Origin: Dorea_A sp016295505
GTDB taxonomy: Bacteria; Bacillota; Clostridia; Lachnospirales; Lachnospiraceae
Assembly: GCF_039832105.1 (NCBI RefSeq)
Contig: NZ_JBDOHS010000002.1
Span: 1-64,000, forward strand
DNA: 64,000 nt
Direction: 5' to 3'
Shown here in pieces: positions 50,939 to 59,371 of the stretch. The notes below the pieces were generated by a model. It saw only the letters and a program-made list of their open reading frames with translations. It searched no databases and had not been told where the DNA came from. Position 1 is the stretch's first letter; each line of letters begins with the position of its first letter. A program made the position numbers and the translations under genes.

Positions 50939-51576
50939 GCTTCCACCATTTCTTTTGTCAATAATTTTAATTCTTTTGTCGCGTTTTTTATATCTTTTTG
51001 TGCGAATATTGCACTGATTACGGCAATTCCGCATATTCCGGTGCCCGCAAGTTCTGAAACATTTTCCTTACTGATACCACCAATTGCAATCACCGGAATG
51101 CTCACAGCATCGCAGATCGCTTTCAGAGTCTCATGACTTACGTCTGCTGCATCCGCTTTGGAATCTGTATGAAAAACCGCTCCAACACCCAGATAATCCG
51201 CACCTCTTTTTTCTGCCAGTAATGCCTGCTCAACAGTCTGTGCAGATACTCCGATGATCTTATCCGGTCCAAGCTTTGCACGGACATCTCCGGCTTCCAT
51301 ATCACTCTGTCCCACATGGACACCATCCGCATCCATTGCCAGCGCAATATCCACATTATCATTGATCACAAAAGGAACCTGATAGCGTCTGCATAATTCC
51401 TTGATCTCTTTTGCCTCTTCCAGAAACTTCTCTTCATCCAGTTCCTTCTCTCTCAGCTGTACGAACGTTGTCCCGCCTTCCAGCGTCTTCTCCACCTGGC
51501 TGTAAAGAGTTTCTCCATTCAGCCAGTGACGATCTGTCACTGCATATAATAGCAGGTCCTTCTTATCGCACTTCAT
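50935..51576 (-). CDS. thiE: Thiamine phosphate synthase ThiE
   Basis: A 213-residue TIM barrel that joins HMP-PP and the thiazole phosphate into thiamine phosphate. The start at 51576 (MKCDKKDLLLYAVTDRHWL) falls in the 3' end of thiM (14-bp overlap). Motifs: TTFVQLREKELDEEKFLEEA, VPFVINDNVDIALAMDADGVHVGQSDM, GVSAQT and the phosphate-binding IAIGGIS. It works with ThiM and ThiD to salvage both halves of thiamine. Confidence 0.95.
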   Translation of the reverse strand: MKCDKKDLLLYAVTDRHWLNGETLYSQVEKTLEGGTTFVQLREKELDEEKFLEEAKEIKELCRRYQVPFVINDNVDIALAMDADGVHVGQSDMEAGDVRAKLGPDKIIGVSAQTVEQALLAEKRGADYLGVGAVFHTDSKADAADVSHETLKAICDAVSIPVIAIGGISKENVSELAGTGICGIAVISAIFAQKDIKNATKELKLLTKEMVEA

Positions 51577-52387
51577 ATTTCGCACCTTCTTCCAGCGTTC
51601 TGGCATCCATATTGTAGATTGCGTCAATAATGCGGTTGCGGTATGTTGAATTACCGTCACCTTCCTGCATTCTGCTCCATCCGATCTCTCCTGCCAGCCC
51701 CATCGTACATACAGCTGCCGCTGCTGCCTCCAGCTTATTCTGAGGATTTGCCACTACAAATGCCGTCATCATACCCGACAGCTGACATCCTGTTCCGGTA
51801 ATTTTGCCCATCTCCGGACGACCATTGCGGATGACGAAGCACCGGTCTTTGTCACCGACCAGATCAATTGCTCCGGTAATCGCCACGATGCATCCTGCTT
51901 TTTTCGCAAACTCTTTTACGAATGCAACAGCGCTGTCAAGGGTATCTTCCGTTACTGCATCGGCTACATCCGCATCTACACCTTTTGTTGTTCCACTTCC
52001 CTGTACCAGCGTCTTGATCTCTGAGATATTGCCTCGAATCACATCGAACTGAATCTCATCCATTAATTTTATGGCTGTACTGGTACGAAGTGCACTTGCT
52101 CCGGCACCAACAGGATCCAAAAGGACAACATGTCCCAGTTCATTGGCTTTCTTTCCCGCCACAAACATTCCTTCGATACTTCTCTGATCTAAAGTTCCAA
52201 TATTGATATTCAATCCTCCACAGATCGATGTAATATCAGCCACATCCTCCGGCTCATCTGACATGATCGGACTTCCGCCGCAGGCCAGCAGCACATTCGC
52301 AACGTCATTTACCGTCACATAATTCGTAATATTATGCACCAGTGGTACTGTGCTTCTTACATTTTCAATACAATTTCCCAGCATCAT
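51563..52387 (-). CDS. thiM: Hydroxyethylthiazole kinase ThiM
   Basis: A 274-residue ribokinase-like enzyme that phosphorylates the thiazole alcohol. It begins MMLGNCIENVRSTVPLVHNITNYVTVNDVANVLLACGGSPIMSDEPEDV and contains LLDPVGAGASALR, VIRGNISEI, and the catalytic-loop motif KITGTGCQLSGMM. GGAGG lies just upstream. It is the first gene after the TPP riboswitch and the only thiazole supply in the operon, so the cell depends on salvage unless de novo genes are elsewhere. Confidence 0.96.
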   Translation of the reverse strand: MMLGNCIENVRSTVPLVHNITNYVTVNDVANVLLACGGSPIMSDEPEDVADITSICGGLNINIGTLDQRSIEGMFVAGKKANELGHVVLLDPVGAGASALRTSTAIKLMDEIQFDVIRGNISEIKTLVQGSGTTKGVDADVADAVTEDTLDSAVAFVKEFAKKAGCIVAITGAIDLVGDKDRCFVIRNGRPEMGKITGTGCQLSGMMTAFVVANPQNKLEAAAAAVCTMGLAGEIGWSRMQEGDGNSTYRNRIIDAIYNMDARTLEEGAKYEVR

Positions 52388-52421
52388 CCATTCCTCCTTA
52401 TTTGCTTTTATTATTTGAGTT

Positions 52422-52565
52422 CAAAAAACGGATATGCCGTCACAGGCATATCCGTCATTCCATACACGATATTTCCCTACGTTGGCATTATCCAAATCAG
52501 GTCTATGGGTCAAGGCACATTCAGCCTACTCTCAGCCGGATCATGTACCGGCTCCCCGTTCTGGT
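52422..52565 (-). promoter_or_regulatory. TPP riboswitch with downstream terminator
   Basis: On the minus strand the THI-box is clear: GGGGAGCC at the 5' side, GGCTGAGAG, then GACCCATAGACCTGATTTGG and the AACGTAGGGA closing segment (about 52470-52565). Downstream, ACGGATATGCC pairs with GGCATATCCGT and a T6 run follows (about 52422-52458), an intrinsic terminator. TPP binding should favour the terminator and shut off thiM-thiE-HAD-thiD-cytX. Confidence 0.95.
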
Positions 52566-52610
52566 TCATATACAGTATTCATTATACTACTTCTGAGACA
52601 TTTTGCAAAT

Positions 52611-53999
52611 TCATTCTGATATTTCTTTCGAATTTAGCGTTTCGCGGTTTTCTGTTTTTATTTTTCTCGTCCGGATAAAATAATAAACAATCAGCAGTAT
52701 CATGGATGCGATTCCGGAGATCGGATAAGAGAGCATCACAACCTCCAGCGTATGATGCTTTGGAAGCACCAGAAGTATCCACGGAACACGCACCAGGAAA
52801 ACACCCGCCAGATTGATGGCAGTCGGTATCGCTGCATCCCCCAGTCCTCTGAGCGCCCCTGAAGGGATCTCCATAAACACAAATAAAATATAGATCGGGA
52901 CAAGGTAATGAATCATATATACACCGATATCAATCACATTTCCATCCGTTACAAACAGATGGAACATCGGCCGGCAGAACCAGAGGAGCATCATCTGTGC
53001 CGCACCGCAGACGATCAGCGCCAGACCCAGGCATATTTTTATACTTTGGAAGACACGTTTCATCTTTCCCGCTCCATAATTCTGCCCCACAAACGTTGTG
53101 ACAGTCGCTCCAAATGCGCTGCAGACCGTCCAGAAGATCATATCCATCTTATTATATGCGGCCCATGCCGCTGCTGTATCCGTTCCAAAACTGTTGATAG
53201 CAGTCTGCAATATGATGCCGGTTACCCCGGAAATACAAAACTGCAGCCCTCCCGGAAGTCCTACCCGAAGTTCTTCCCATAAAATTTTCCTGTCAATCCC
53301 GATCCTTGCCGGTACCAGTTTCATATCAGGATAAGAATTCATCAGTGTGTTCGCGACAATCAACGCACAGACAGCCTGTGATATGACAGTTGCAATCGCC
53401 GCTCCTGCAATCCCCAACTGAAAAAACACTACAAAAACTACATCCAGCACAACATTCAGCACACTACAGACGATCAGATAGTAAAGCGGACGTCTGGAAT
53501 CACCGACGGCTCTCATGATTGCTGATCCCATGTTGTATGTGAGCGTCGCAATCAATCCCAGGAAATAGATCCTGAGATATATAATCGAATCCGTCATCAC
53601 ATCGCCCGGTGTCTTCATTACTTCAAGAATCCATGGCGTGATACACCAGCCAATCACCGCCAGCATCATGCTGATCACGATTGAAAATGCATATGCTGTA
53701 TGCAGACTTTTATGTAGTTTTTCCAGATTTTTTGCTCCAAAGTACTGAGAGATGATCACTCCTGCACCGGTAGAAAGTCCACTGAAAAAGTATACTACAA
53801 TGTTCGTAAGCATTGCAGCCGATCCCCCTACACTGGCCAGAGCCTGTTTCCCCACAAACCGGCCAACAATTGCTGCATCCGCCACATTGTATAACTGCTG
53901 AAAAACCGTTCCCAACGCAATCGGAATAAAGAAAATCAAAACCTGTTTCCAGATCACTCCTTCTGTGATCGGGTTAGTTTGTGATAATTGTTTTTTCAC
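52611..53999 (-). CDS. MATE family efflux transporter
   Basis: A 462-residue multidrug and toxic compound extrusion protein with twelve hydrophobic segments. N-terminal QVLIFFIPIALGTVFQQLYNVADAAIVGRFVGKQALASVGGSAA, the mid-section GLIATLTYNMGSAIMRAVGDSRRPLYYL and the second-lobe QNYGAGKMKRVFQSIK are typical. It exchanges Na+ or H+ for drugs or metabolites; specificity is unknown. It is a single gene between the riboswitch and greA. Confidence 0.94.
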   Translation of the reverse strand: MKKQLSQTNPITEGVIWKQVLIFFIPIALGTVFQQLYNVADAAIVGRFVGKQALASVGGSAAMLTNIVVYFFSGLSTGAGVIISQYFGAKNLEKLHKSLHTAYAFSIVISMMLAVIGWCITPWILEVMKTPGDVMTDSIIYLRIYFLGLIATLTYNMGSAIMRAVGDSRRPLYYLIVCSVLNVVLDVVFVVFFQLGIAGAAIATVISQAVCALIVANTLMNSYPDMKLVPARIGIDRKILWEELRVGLPGGLQFCISGVTGIILQTAINSFGTDTAAAWAAYNKMDMIFWTVCSAFGATVTTFVGQNYGAGKMKRVFQSIKICLGLALIVCGAAQMMLLWFCRPMFHLFVTDGNVIDIGVYMIHYLVPIYILFVFMEIPSGALRGLGDAAIPTAINLAGVFLVRVPWILLVLPKHHTLEVVMLSYPISGIASMILLIVYYFIRTRKIKTENRETLNSKEISE

Positions 54000-54029
54000 T
54001 TTATTTTCTTTCCTTTTCTTTTTTACATA

Positions 54030-54533
54030 CTAATATTTTCTGATCGTATCGTTCGAATCATCCGTAGATTTATCAATCCGCTTAATAGTCACATAATATC
54101 CGTTATTTCCATTTGTGTTCACAAACACACGGTCTCCGACTTTATGTCCCTTGATTGCCTTCCCAAGCGGGGACTCAATACTTATGAGCCCCTGCAGCGA
54201 GTTTCCCCGAATACTCGTTACCAGACGATAGGTTTCCAGTTCATCATCATCTTCAAAATACACATCAACCGTATTATTAATTCCAACCTCATCCGCGTTG
54301 GAGACATCCGACACAATCTTCGCATTCTTCAGCATTTTTTCCAGATAACGAATCCGGCTCTCATTCCGGTTCTTATCCTGTTTTGCAGCCTTATACTCAA
54401 AATTTTCACTCAGATCCCCCTGCGCTCTGGCTTCTTTCACAGCCTCAAGCTCTCTTTTGCGGACTACAAGCTTACGATATTCAATCTCTTCCTTGATTTT
54501 CTCCACATCATTTTTTGTTAACTGTTCACCCAT
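54030..54533 (-). CDS. greA: GreA/GreB family transcription elongation factor
   Basis: A 167-residue protein. The start at 54533 (MGEQLTKNDVEKIKEEIEYRKLVV) is an ATG; an in-frame GTG at 54542 is less likely. The N-terminal coiled coil (about 5-80) carries the acidic tip ARAQGDLSENFEYKAAKQ, and the C-terminal FKBP-like domain ends with SPLGKAIKGHKVGDRV. It rescues backtracked RNA polymerase. The sequence after about residue 150 (NGYYVTIKRIDKSTDDSND) is longer than usual at the tail. It stands alone. Confidence 0.93.
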   Translation of the reverse strand: MGEQLTKNDVEKIKEEIEYRKLVVRKRELEAVKEARAQGDLSENFEYKAAKQDKNRNESRIRYLEKMLKNAKIVSDVSNADEVGINNTVDVYFEDDDELETYRLVTSIRGNSLQGLISIESPLGKAIKGHKVGDRVFVNTNGNNGYYVTIKRIDKSTDDSNDTIRKY

Positions 54534-54592
54534 AACATACACTCCCTTGTCTGAATCATAGTATTGTCTGTTGGATATTGTAACTCAGGCGG

Positions 54593-54656
54593 GGTGAAAT
54601 TGTCTATGGGGACGGAGGATTTTTAAAAATCCTCCGTCCCCATAGACAATTTCACC
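54593..54656. repeat. 64-bp perfect palindrome
   Basis: A 32-bp arm from 54593 is followed without a gap by its exact complement to 54656, centred on TTTTTAAAAA. The core GGGGACGG-x-GGATTTTT is shared with the 72-bp palindrome at 54771. It lies between greA and vanZ and is followed by CTGTCCCTTTTT. It could form a long hairpin in RNA or a cruciform. Confidence 0.92.
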
Positions 54657-54770
54657 TGTCCCTTTTTAATATTTTCTGAAATGCATATACAATTCTTTTT
54701 CGATTTTTTCTTATATAATCTATTTCTTTTGTCCAAAAACCCAGAATTTACGCCAATTAAATTTCCAGAA

Positions 54771-54842
54771 TTTTTTATAAATTGTAGAGGGGGACGGGGG
54801 ATTTTTAAAAATCCCCCGTCCCCCTCTACAATTTATAAAAAA
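54771..54842. repeat. 72-bp perfect palindrome overlapping the vanZ stop
   Basis: A 36-bp arm from 54771 and its exact complement to 54842. The sequence AAATTGT-x4-GGGGACGG-x-GGATTTTT aligns with the first palindrome; differences in one arm are matched in the other. It includes the stop codon of the VanZ-like gene at 54833. Confidence 0.92.
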
Positions 54843-55399
54843 ATAAACATACCGGTTATTGCCAGCACTACATATATGATCGGTTCCCATTTACTTTTAT
54901 TTTCTGTTTTCAAATGTAATCCGAATACTTGTACGAATGTTTTCCACACAAGATATCCAATGATAGTTCCAAATGTATTTGTTATCAGGTCATCAATATC
55001 TGTGACTCGGTAGTTGAAGAGTTGTGACACTTCTATTATGATTGAAAACATTGCTCCTACTGCCGCTGTTTTCCCTATTTTTCTGTATTCCTTCCAGATA
55101 AACGGAACGAGGAATCCAAATGGCATGAACATTATGATATTCAGAAAGAAACTGATCCCCACTGAATCAAATGGAATAAAATTACTCCTGCTCATGTATT
55201 TTGTGCCATTTGTAATAAGTTCTCCCAGTGTTCCAATACCGGTCACCTCAAATATCATATACAGATAAAGCAGGAAGATATTTACCCAGATGAAATATAT
55301 TACCGGACTCTGTTTTCCTTTTTTCAGATACCTGTGCATCAATATGAGCTGATATATGATACATGGACTGTACATCAATACTCCTAAGACATATTCCAT
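54833..55399 (-). CDS. VanZ family protein
   Basis: A 188-residue membrane protein with five or so hydrophobic segments. The VanZ core is visible in IPFDSVGISFFLNIIMFMPFGFLVPFIWKEYRK, the acidic-rich loop TDIDDLITNTFGTIIGYLVW and the C-terminal hydrophobic end. VanZ proteins confer low-level teicoplanin resistance or occur as phage-like membrane proteins of unknown role. No other van genes are present. Its 3' end lies inside the long palindrome. Confidence 0.9.
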   Translation of the reverse strand: MEYVLGVLMYSPCIIYQLILMHRYLKKGKQSPVIYFIWVNIFLLYLYMIFEVTGIGTLGELITNGTKYMSRSNFIPFDSVGISFFLNIIMFMPFGFLVPFIWKEYRKIGKTAAVGAMFSIIIEVSQLFNYRVTDIDDLITNTFGTIIGYLVWKTFVQVFGLHLKTENKSKWEPIIYVVLAITGMFIFL

Positions 55400-55509
55400 A
55401 CCTTGATTCCCCTTTCTTTTTCCTGTGTATTATTATAAAAAGGAAATATTAATATATGGACGGAATATTCTTAAGTTTTTATGATTTTATTTGCCAATTC
55501 ACGCTGGAA

Positions 55510-56745
55510 TCAAAAATCTCCGTAACCAGCCGATATATGCGGAATCGTTTCTTCCAGTGCATCCAGCTTTCTCTCTTCCGATCCGTCTGCTGTAATGGAA
55601 TAGAATGCCTTCTCGCCTTCCAGTTCCACAACATAATAGATTCTGGTCGCACCCGGAACTTCCACCAGATAGCAGGGCACCCGCTCCACCAGATTATTAG
55701 GGAGATGCTCCACGAATTCTTTCAGACTTCGCTCTTCTCCGGTAGAGATCTGATAACTTTTTATATATCGCACATAGTCTTCCTGAGCCCAGTACGAGAT
55801 ATAATCTCCCTCGATGAGAGCTCCCAGCCTTGCATCCTGTATATACTGCCATGGTAAGATTTCATCCTCCGCGGTCTGAACATTCAGTCTGCGATACGTA
55901 TCTTCGCCATCCACTGCATAATACAGACCGTCCTGCGCATACAGCCCCAGCGTCAGCCACTGTGTTTCCGCCCCATGCAGTGTAATCTCATTATCAGGTT
56001 CTACATTATTTTTTCTCAAAACCGTTTCTTCTGTTCCGTCATCTCTGATGCTGCAAAAGCTGATATCGTTATCAAAAAAATAGATTTTGTCTTCATAAAA
56101 ATACACGTCTGTATCACTATTACTCTTACAGTTCTTTGTCACACACTCCGGATAATCACCGCTGCCCACAGCGACCCGATACAACCCGCTATATATTTCA
56201 TTATCCGAGCTCATTCCCTGAAAATACAGGCATCCGTCCTGAAAATACCAGTGACAGACATACCCCCAATTCAGGACTTCTCCAACCTGCCCCATCAGTT
56301 CGCCGTCGAAACTGTATTGTCTCACCGTATATCCGTCACAGCGCACATAGATGTATTGATCCGTAATCATAAGATATCCTGTTTTATCATCAATTACATC
56401 TACGATTGTTCTCTTGTTCGTGCCGTCCAGATCTACAGCCGTAACGCCGGCATCCCCGCAGGTATAGTACAGACTTCCATTGCTTTCCACGATTTCCCCC
56501 GGCACATATGAACCACTTGAGGTATCCGGCTGAAGGGTATTCTCATAAAGCGGAAGCTCCACTTTTTCCAGTTCAACGGTCTCCTCCTTATCTGTATCAT
56601 TTTCTTTCTCATTTTGGACAGTCTCGACACATGTATTGGAGGATACGCTTTGCCGATCCGCTCCTCCCAGACCAGCTATTATCATTCCTCCTGCACACAG
56701 AATAGCTGCCAGTGACAGAAGTACTTTAATTCCTTTCTTCATCAC
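55510..56745 (-). CDS. Secreted DUF5050-like/beta-propeller protein
   Basis: A 411-residue protein with an N-terminal signal or anchor (MMKKGIKVLLSLAAILCAGGMIIAGLGG) and an acidic linker at about 40-80. The rest is a series of short beta-rich repeats such as NGSLYYTCGDAGVTAVDLDGTNKR, TDQYIYVRCDGYTVRQYSFDG and DGLYYAVDGEDTYRRLN, the pattern of DUF5050 or beta-propeller blades. It is probably extracellular and ligand-binding. It precedes the FHA gene on the same strand with about 85 bp between; co-expression is likely but function is unknown. Confidence 0.75.
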   Translation of the reverse strand: MMKKGIKVLLSLAAILCAGGMIIAGLGGADRQSVSSNTCVETVQNEKENDTDKEETVELEKVELPLYENTLQPDTSSGSYVPGEIVESNGSLYYTCGDAGVTAVDLDGTNKRTIVDVIDDKTGYLMITDQYIYVRCDGYTVRQYSFDGELMGQVGEVLNWGYVCHWYFQDGCLYFQGMSSDNEIYSGLYRVAVGSGDYPECVTKNCKSNSDTDVYFYEDKIYFFDNDISFCSIRDDGTEETVLRKNNVEPDNEITLHGAETQWLTLGLYAQDGLYYAVDGEDTYRRLNVQTAEDEILPWQYIQDARLGALIEGDYISYWAQEDYVRYIKSYQISTGEERSLKEFVEHLPNNLVERVPCYLVEVPGATRIYYVVELEGEKAFYSITADGSEERKLDALEETIPHISAGYGDF

Positions 56746-56829
56746 GATCCTTACCTCCCTTTCTTCAGATCATCCCAGACACAATCTCTCCGGATCCCTC
56801 ATCATTCTGCCTCTTTCCTTTCTGTCACT

Positions 56830-57630
56830 CTATCTGCCCATACGCAGTATATTCCTCTTATCTCCCAGATAAATTTCTGTCCCTTCCGGAAGTTCCATAT
56901 TCATATGCTTCGGAAGTCTCTGTCCATTCAGATAATAAGTCCCGTTAAAGGAATAATCGCACAGCAGATAACCACCGGTTCTTGCGCAGTAGGTAATACT
57001 GCAATGTTTCCGGCTTACCTTCTCCCCTTCCACCACCAGATTGCACTGAGCGGCATCTCTTCCGACAACCAGCGCCTGCATGTCTTCCAGAGGAATCACC
57101 TCTCCTTTGTAGATACCTTCCAGTATGGCAACCGTACCGTTCTTCCTTTCCGCCTCTGCTGATGCATCCGCGGAAGACATAGGAGCCGATTCTTTCACGC
57201 CTGCAGATTTTGCTCCGGATCGAGCAGGCACAATTCCAAAGATTCCACATACTGTATGAATCGCCAGAAATAACCAGAATCCAAGGCCCGCCCCATCCAA
57301 TAATCCACTTTGAGGGATGCCTGTAAGCTGCTCCATGAATGCCAGCCGTATCACCAGCAGCAGTACCGCAGCGGCAAGCCTTATGATTCCCGCTGCCAGA
57401 TCGGTGGTCCGGTGTTCCCACAGTGTCACCAGCAGATTTCCGGCCAACGACAGCAGGATCACTGCCACCAGTATGATGCAGTACTGTATTCCTGCGCTTT
57501 TCCCCAGGCGCAGAAGCATCGGCATGTTATAAGTGATTCCTTCCGCCTGATATAGCGGTAACAGCAGACTGGCAAGTCCAATGACGCCAGCAATAGACTG
57601 TCCATATCTCCACACATTTTTTTGCTTCAT
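56830..57630 (-). CDS. FHA domain-containing membrane protein
   Basis: A 266-residue protein. About four hydrophobic segments lie in 10-140. The C-terminal FHA domain (about 168-266) holds VVGRDAAQCNLVVEGEKVSRKHCSITY, then NGTYYLNGQRL. Arg and Ser of the R-x-S...H core and the Asn-Gly are conserved, so it could bind phosphothreonine peptides. A serine/threonine kinase partner is not in the window. It lies between the unknown secreted proteins and is read in the same direction as them. Confidence 0.9.
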   Translation of the reverse strand: MKQKNVWRYGQSIAGVIGLASLLLPLYQAEGITYNMPMLLRLGKSAGIQYCIILVAVILLSLAGNLLVTLWEHRTTDLAAGIIRLAAAVLLLVIRLAFMEQLTGIPQSGLLDGAGLGFWLFLAIHTVCGIFGIVPARSGAKSAGVKESAPMSSADASAEAERKNGTVAILEGIYKGEVIPLEDMQALVVGRDAAQCNLVVEGEKVSRKHCSITYCARTGGYLLCDYSFNGTYYLNGQRLPKHMNMELPEGTEIYLGDKRNILRMGR

Positions 57631-57672
57631 AATTTCCTCCTGTTACAATCCTTCTTCATTTTTTTGTGACTC

Positions 57673-58560
57673 TTATCGGTAGGCATCCAGACTGCCCGCA
57701 GGATCCTCTCGAAACAGATGACACTCCGTAGATGTGCTATATTCATAGCATTCCGCAATGGAAGCCATCACTTTCAGATTACCTTCACCGGATGTATAGA
57801 TATCGGCGGTTCTTGCATCCCACTGCCGTTCTCCCCAAAGCAATCTTACATCCTTACCGTTCAGTCCGTATGTTTTTAGCTGTTCATAATAAATCTCATT
57901 TAATCTGAGTGCATTTTCTTCTAATTCCGAATCAGATGCCTGCTCATCATCATAGTCCTCCAGAATCGACCATCCCCCGCTGTCTTCCGTAAATGTCGGT
58001 GCAAATGTAATGTTTGTCTGTTCCGGCTCCGAATCTGCTGTAAGTACCGCCTCATAACAGCTTCCCTGACGCCGCCTGCAGAAGCCTTTTACATATTGAA
58101 AAGCTTCGTCCCGATACTGGTATAGTGCAAGCGTTGTAATCGTCTCATTCATAATAAAATTGCTATCTATTCCTATATACACTGTGCCGTCGTTACTATA
58201 GGTGAAGAAGCCGGTCTGAACTTCCTGATAAGTAACCCGGTATTTACCGCTGGGAATCAGTTCCCTGGAATCCGCAAGCTTCACGCTTCCGTCACACTCA
58301 TACATTTCCATATTAATCCTGGCGCCGCCGCCCTGATCGTCTGAACTGAACAGCTCCTGTTTATCCATGCCCTCACAGGTTCCTCTTATCAGAAGCATTT
58401 CATGTTTTCCGTCTCCGTCATAATCATCAATCTCAATTGCCAATATTCCCTGAAGATCTGTCGGCTCCAGCCACGCATCCATTCCATTGCTTGTTTTACA
58501 TATCTCATCAACCGGCATAACACCGTACTCTGGAATCAATTCTTCCTTCAGGTATTTCAT
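57673..58560 (-). CDS. Unknown protein with calcium-binding-like loop, N-terminally truncated
   Basis: A 295-residue frame with the only available start at 58560 (MKYLKEELIPEYGVMPVDEICKTSNGMDAW) and no good ribosome binding site. EIDDYDGDGKHEMLL is a calcium-loop-like DxDGDGxxE motif; the rest is of mixed beta character, as in VCBS-type lipoproteins. The same frame continues upstream through an acidic linker (HPEKRTEADVKSDEKEIPEE) to a TAG at 58648-58650, then into the upstream gene, with no signal peptide of its own. It has probably lost its N-terminus. Confidence 0.6.
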   Translation of the reverse strand: MKYLKEELIPEYGVMPVDEICKTSNGMDAWLEPTDLQGILAIEIDDYDGDGKHEMLLIRGTCEGMDKQELFSSDDQGGGARINMEMYECDGSVKLADSRELIPSGKYRVTYQEVQTGFFTYSNDGTVYIGIDSNFIMNETITTLALYQYRDEAFQYVKGFCRRRQGSCYEAVLTADSEPEQTNITFAPTFTEDSGGWSILEDYDDEQASDSELEENALRLNEIYYEQLKTYGLNGKDVRLLWGERQWDARTADIYTSGEGNLKVMASIAECYEYSTSTECHLFREDPAGSLDAYR

Positions 58561-58647
58561 GAATTTTTCCGAATCATCTTCTGACTCCTCCGGAATCTCC
58601 TTTTCATCAGATTTTACATCCGCTTCTGTCCGTTTTTCCGGATGTTC

Positions 58648-59034
58648 CTATACATACCTTTTGGCTTGTTTCATTGAATTCTCAAGATCTAACACCGGCT
58701 TTGTAATGTTAATATCTTTATCCGTAATACTGATAAATCCCACCAATTCCGCCTGATTCTCCCCCGCAATACTCTTTGCCTCTCTCTCGGATGTCCCCTC
58801 CGCCAGCTGCACAATCAATTCATTGTCTGCATATGCACTTGGAGTGGCTCCGTCTGTTCGAATATGTTCCGGTTCTGTTCTTGAAGTATAGTCTACTTCT
58901 CCATCCTTCTCGTAACGGAATGCCTGCAGGGCCTCTTCTTTCGATTCTGTCACAAACAATCCTGCGGCTATCAGATACCCGGCGCAACCTGTTGAAATAA
59001 CCACTATTGCAGCTTTTATCATATTCTTCCACAT
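58648..59034 (-). CDS. Membrane-anchored fragment resembling a protease prodomain
   Basis: A 128-residue protein. The start at 59034 (MWKNMIKAAIVVISTGCAGYLIAAG) follows GGAGG; the frame is open to 59133. One hydrophobic segment is followed by YADNELIVQLAEGTSEREAKSIAGENQAELVGFI, which looks like the N-terminal prodomain of subtilisin-like peptidases (a loose match). It ends at a TAG that lies in the same frame as the following gene, so it appears to be a 3'-truncated gene fused to a 5'-truncated one. The protease domain itself is not present. Confidence 0.55.
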   Translation of the reverse strand: MWKNMIKAAIVVISTGCAGYLIAAGLFVTESKEEALQAFRYEKDGEVDYTSRTEPEHIRTDGATPSAYADNELIVQLAEGTSEREAKSIAGENQAELVGFISITDKDINITKPVLDLENSMKQAKRYV

Positions 59035-59317
59035 TCTGCCCCTGCCCTCCAATCTCGTTTGATTTATATCATCCGACTTTATACTCTTCTTTTTATTATA
59101 CAGTCCACAATAAGTGAACGATGTAAATGTCAAAATTCTTCATCCTCTTGCAAAAATTGGATTTTCTACAGGCTTTTTGATATGGGGTAATATCTGTTTC
59201 CAATCGCATAGGTAACTATGAATCCTTCCACTCAGGAACTCCGCTACAATAACATAGCAGGCTATGTATATTTCACTGGATTTTCAAAGAAATCAAGTTC
59301 TATTATTAACAAAAAAA

Positions 59318-59358
59318 GAACGATGTCCGACAGCTTTTCGCTCATTCGGACATCGTTC
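59318..59358 (-). terminator. Terminator after fucO
   Basis: GAACGATGTCCGA pairs with TCGGACATCGTTC around a 15-nt loop, followed on the minus strand by T7. Confidence 0.85.
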
Positions 59359-59371
59359 CAACGACATTTAT

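Noticed and set aside
58648..58650. TAG as a pyrrolysine codon that joins the two flanking frames
   Set aside because: Neither half resembles a known pyrrolysine protein, no PylS/PylT gene or PYLIS-like element was seen, and both halves look truncated for other reasons.
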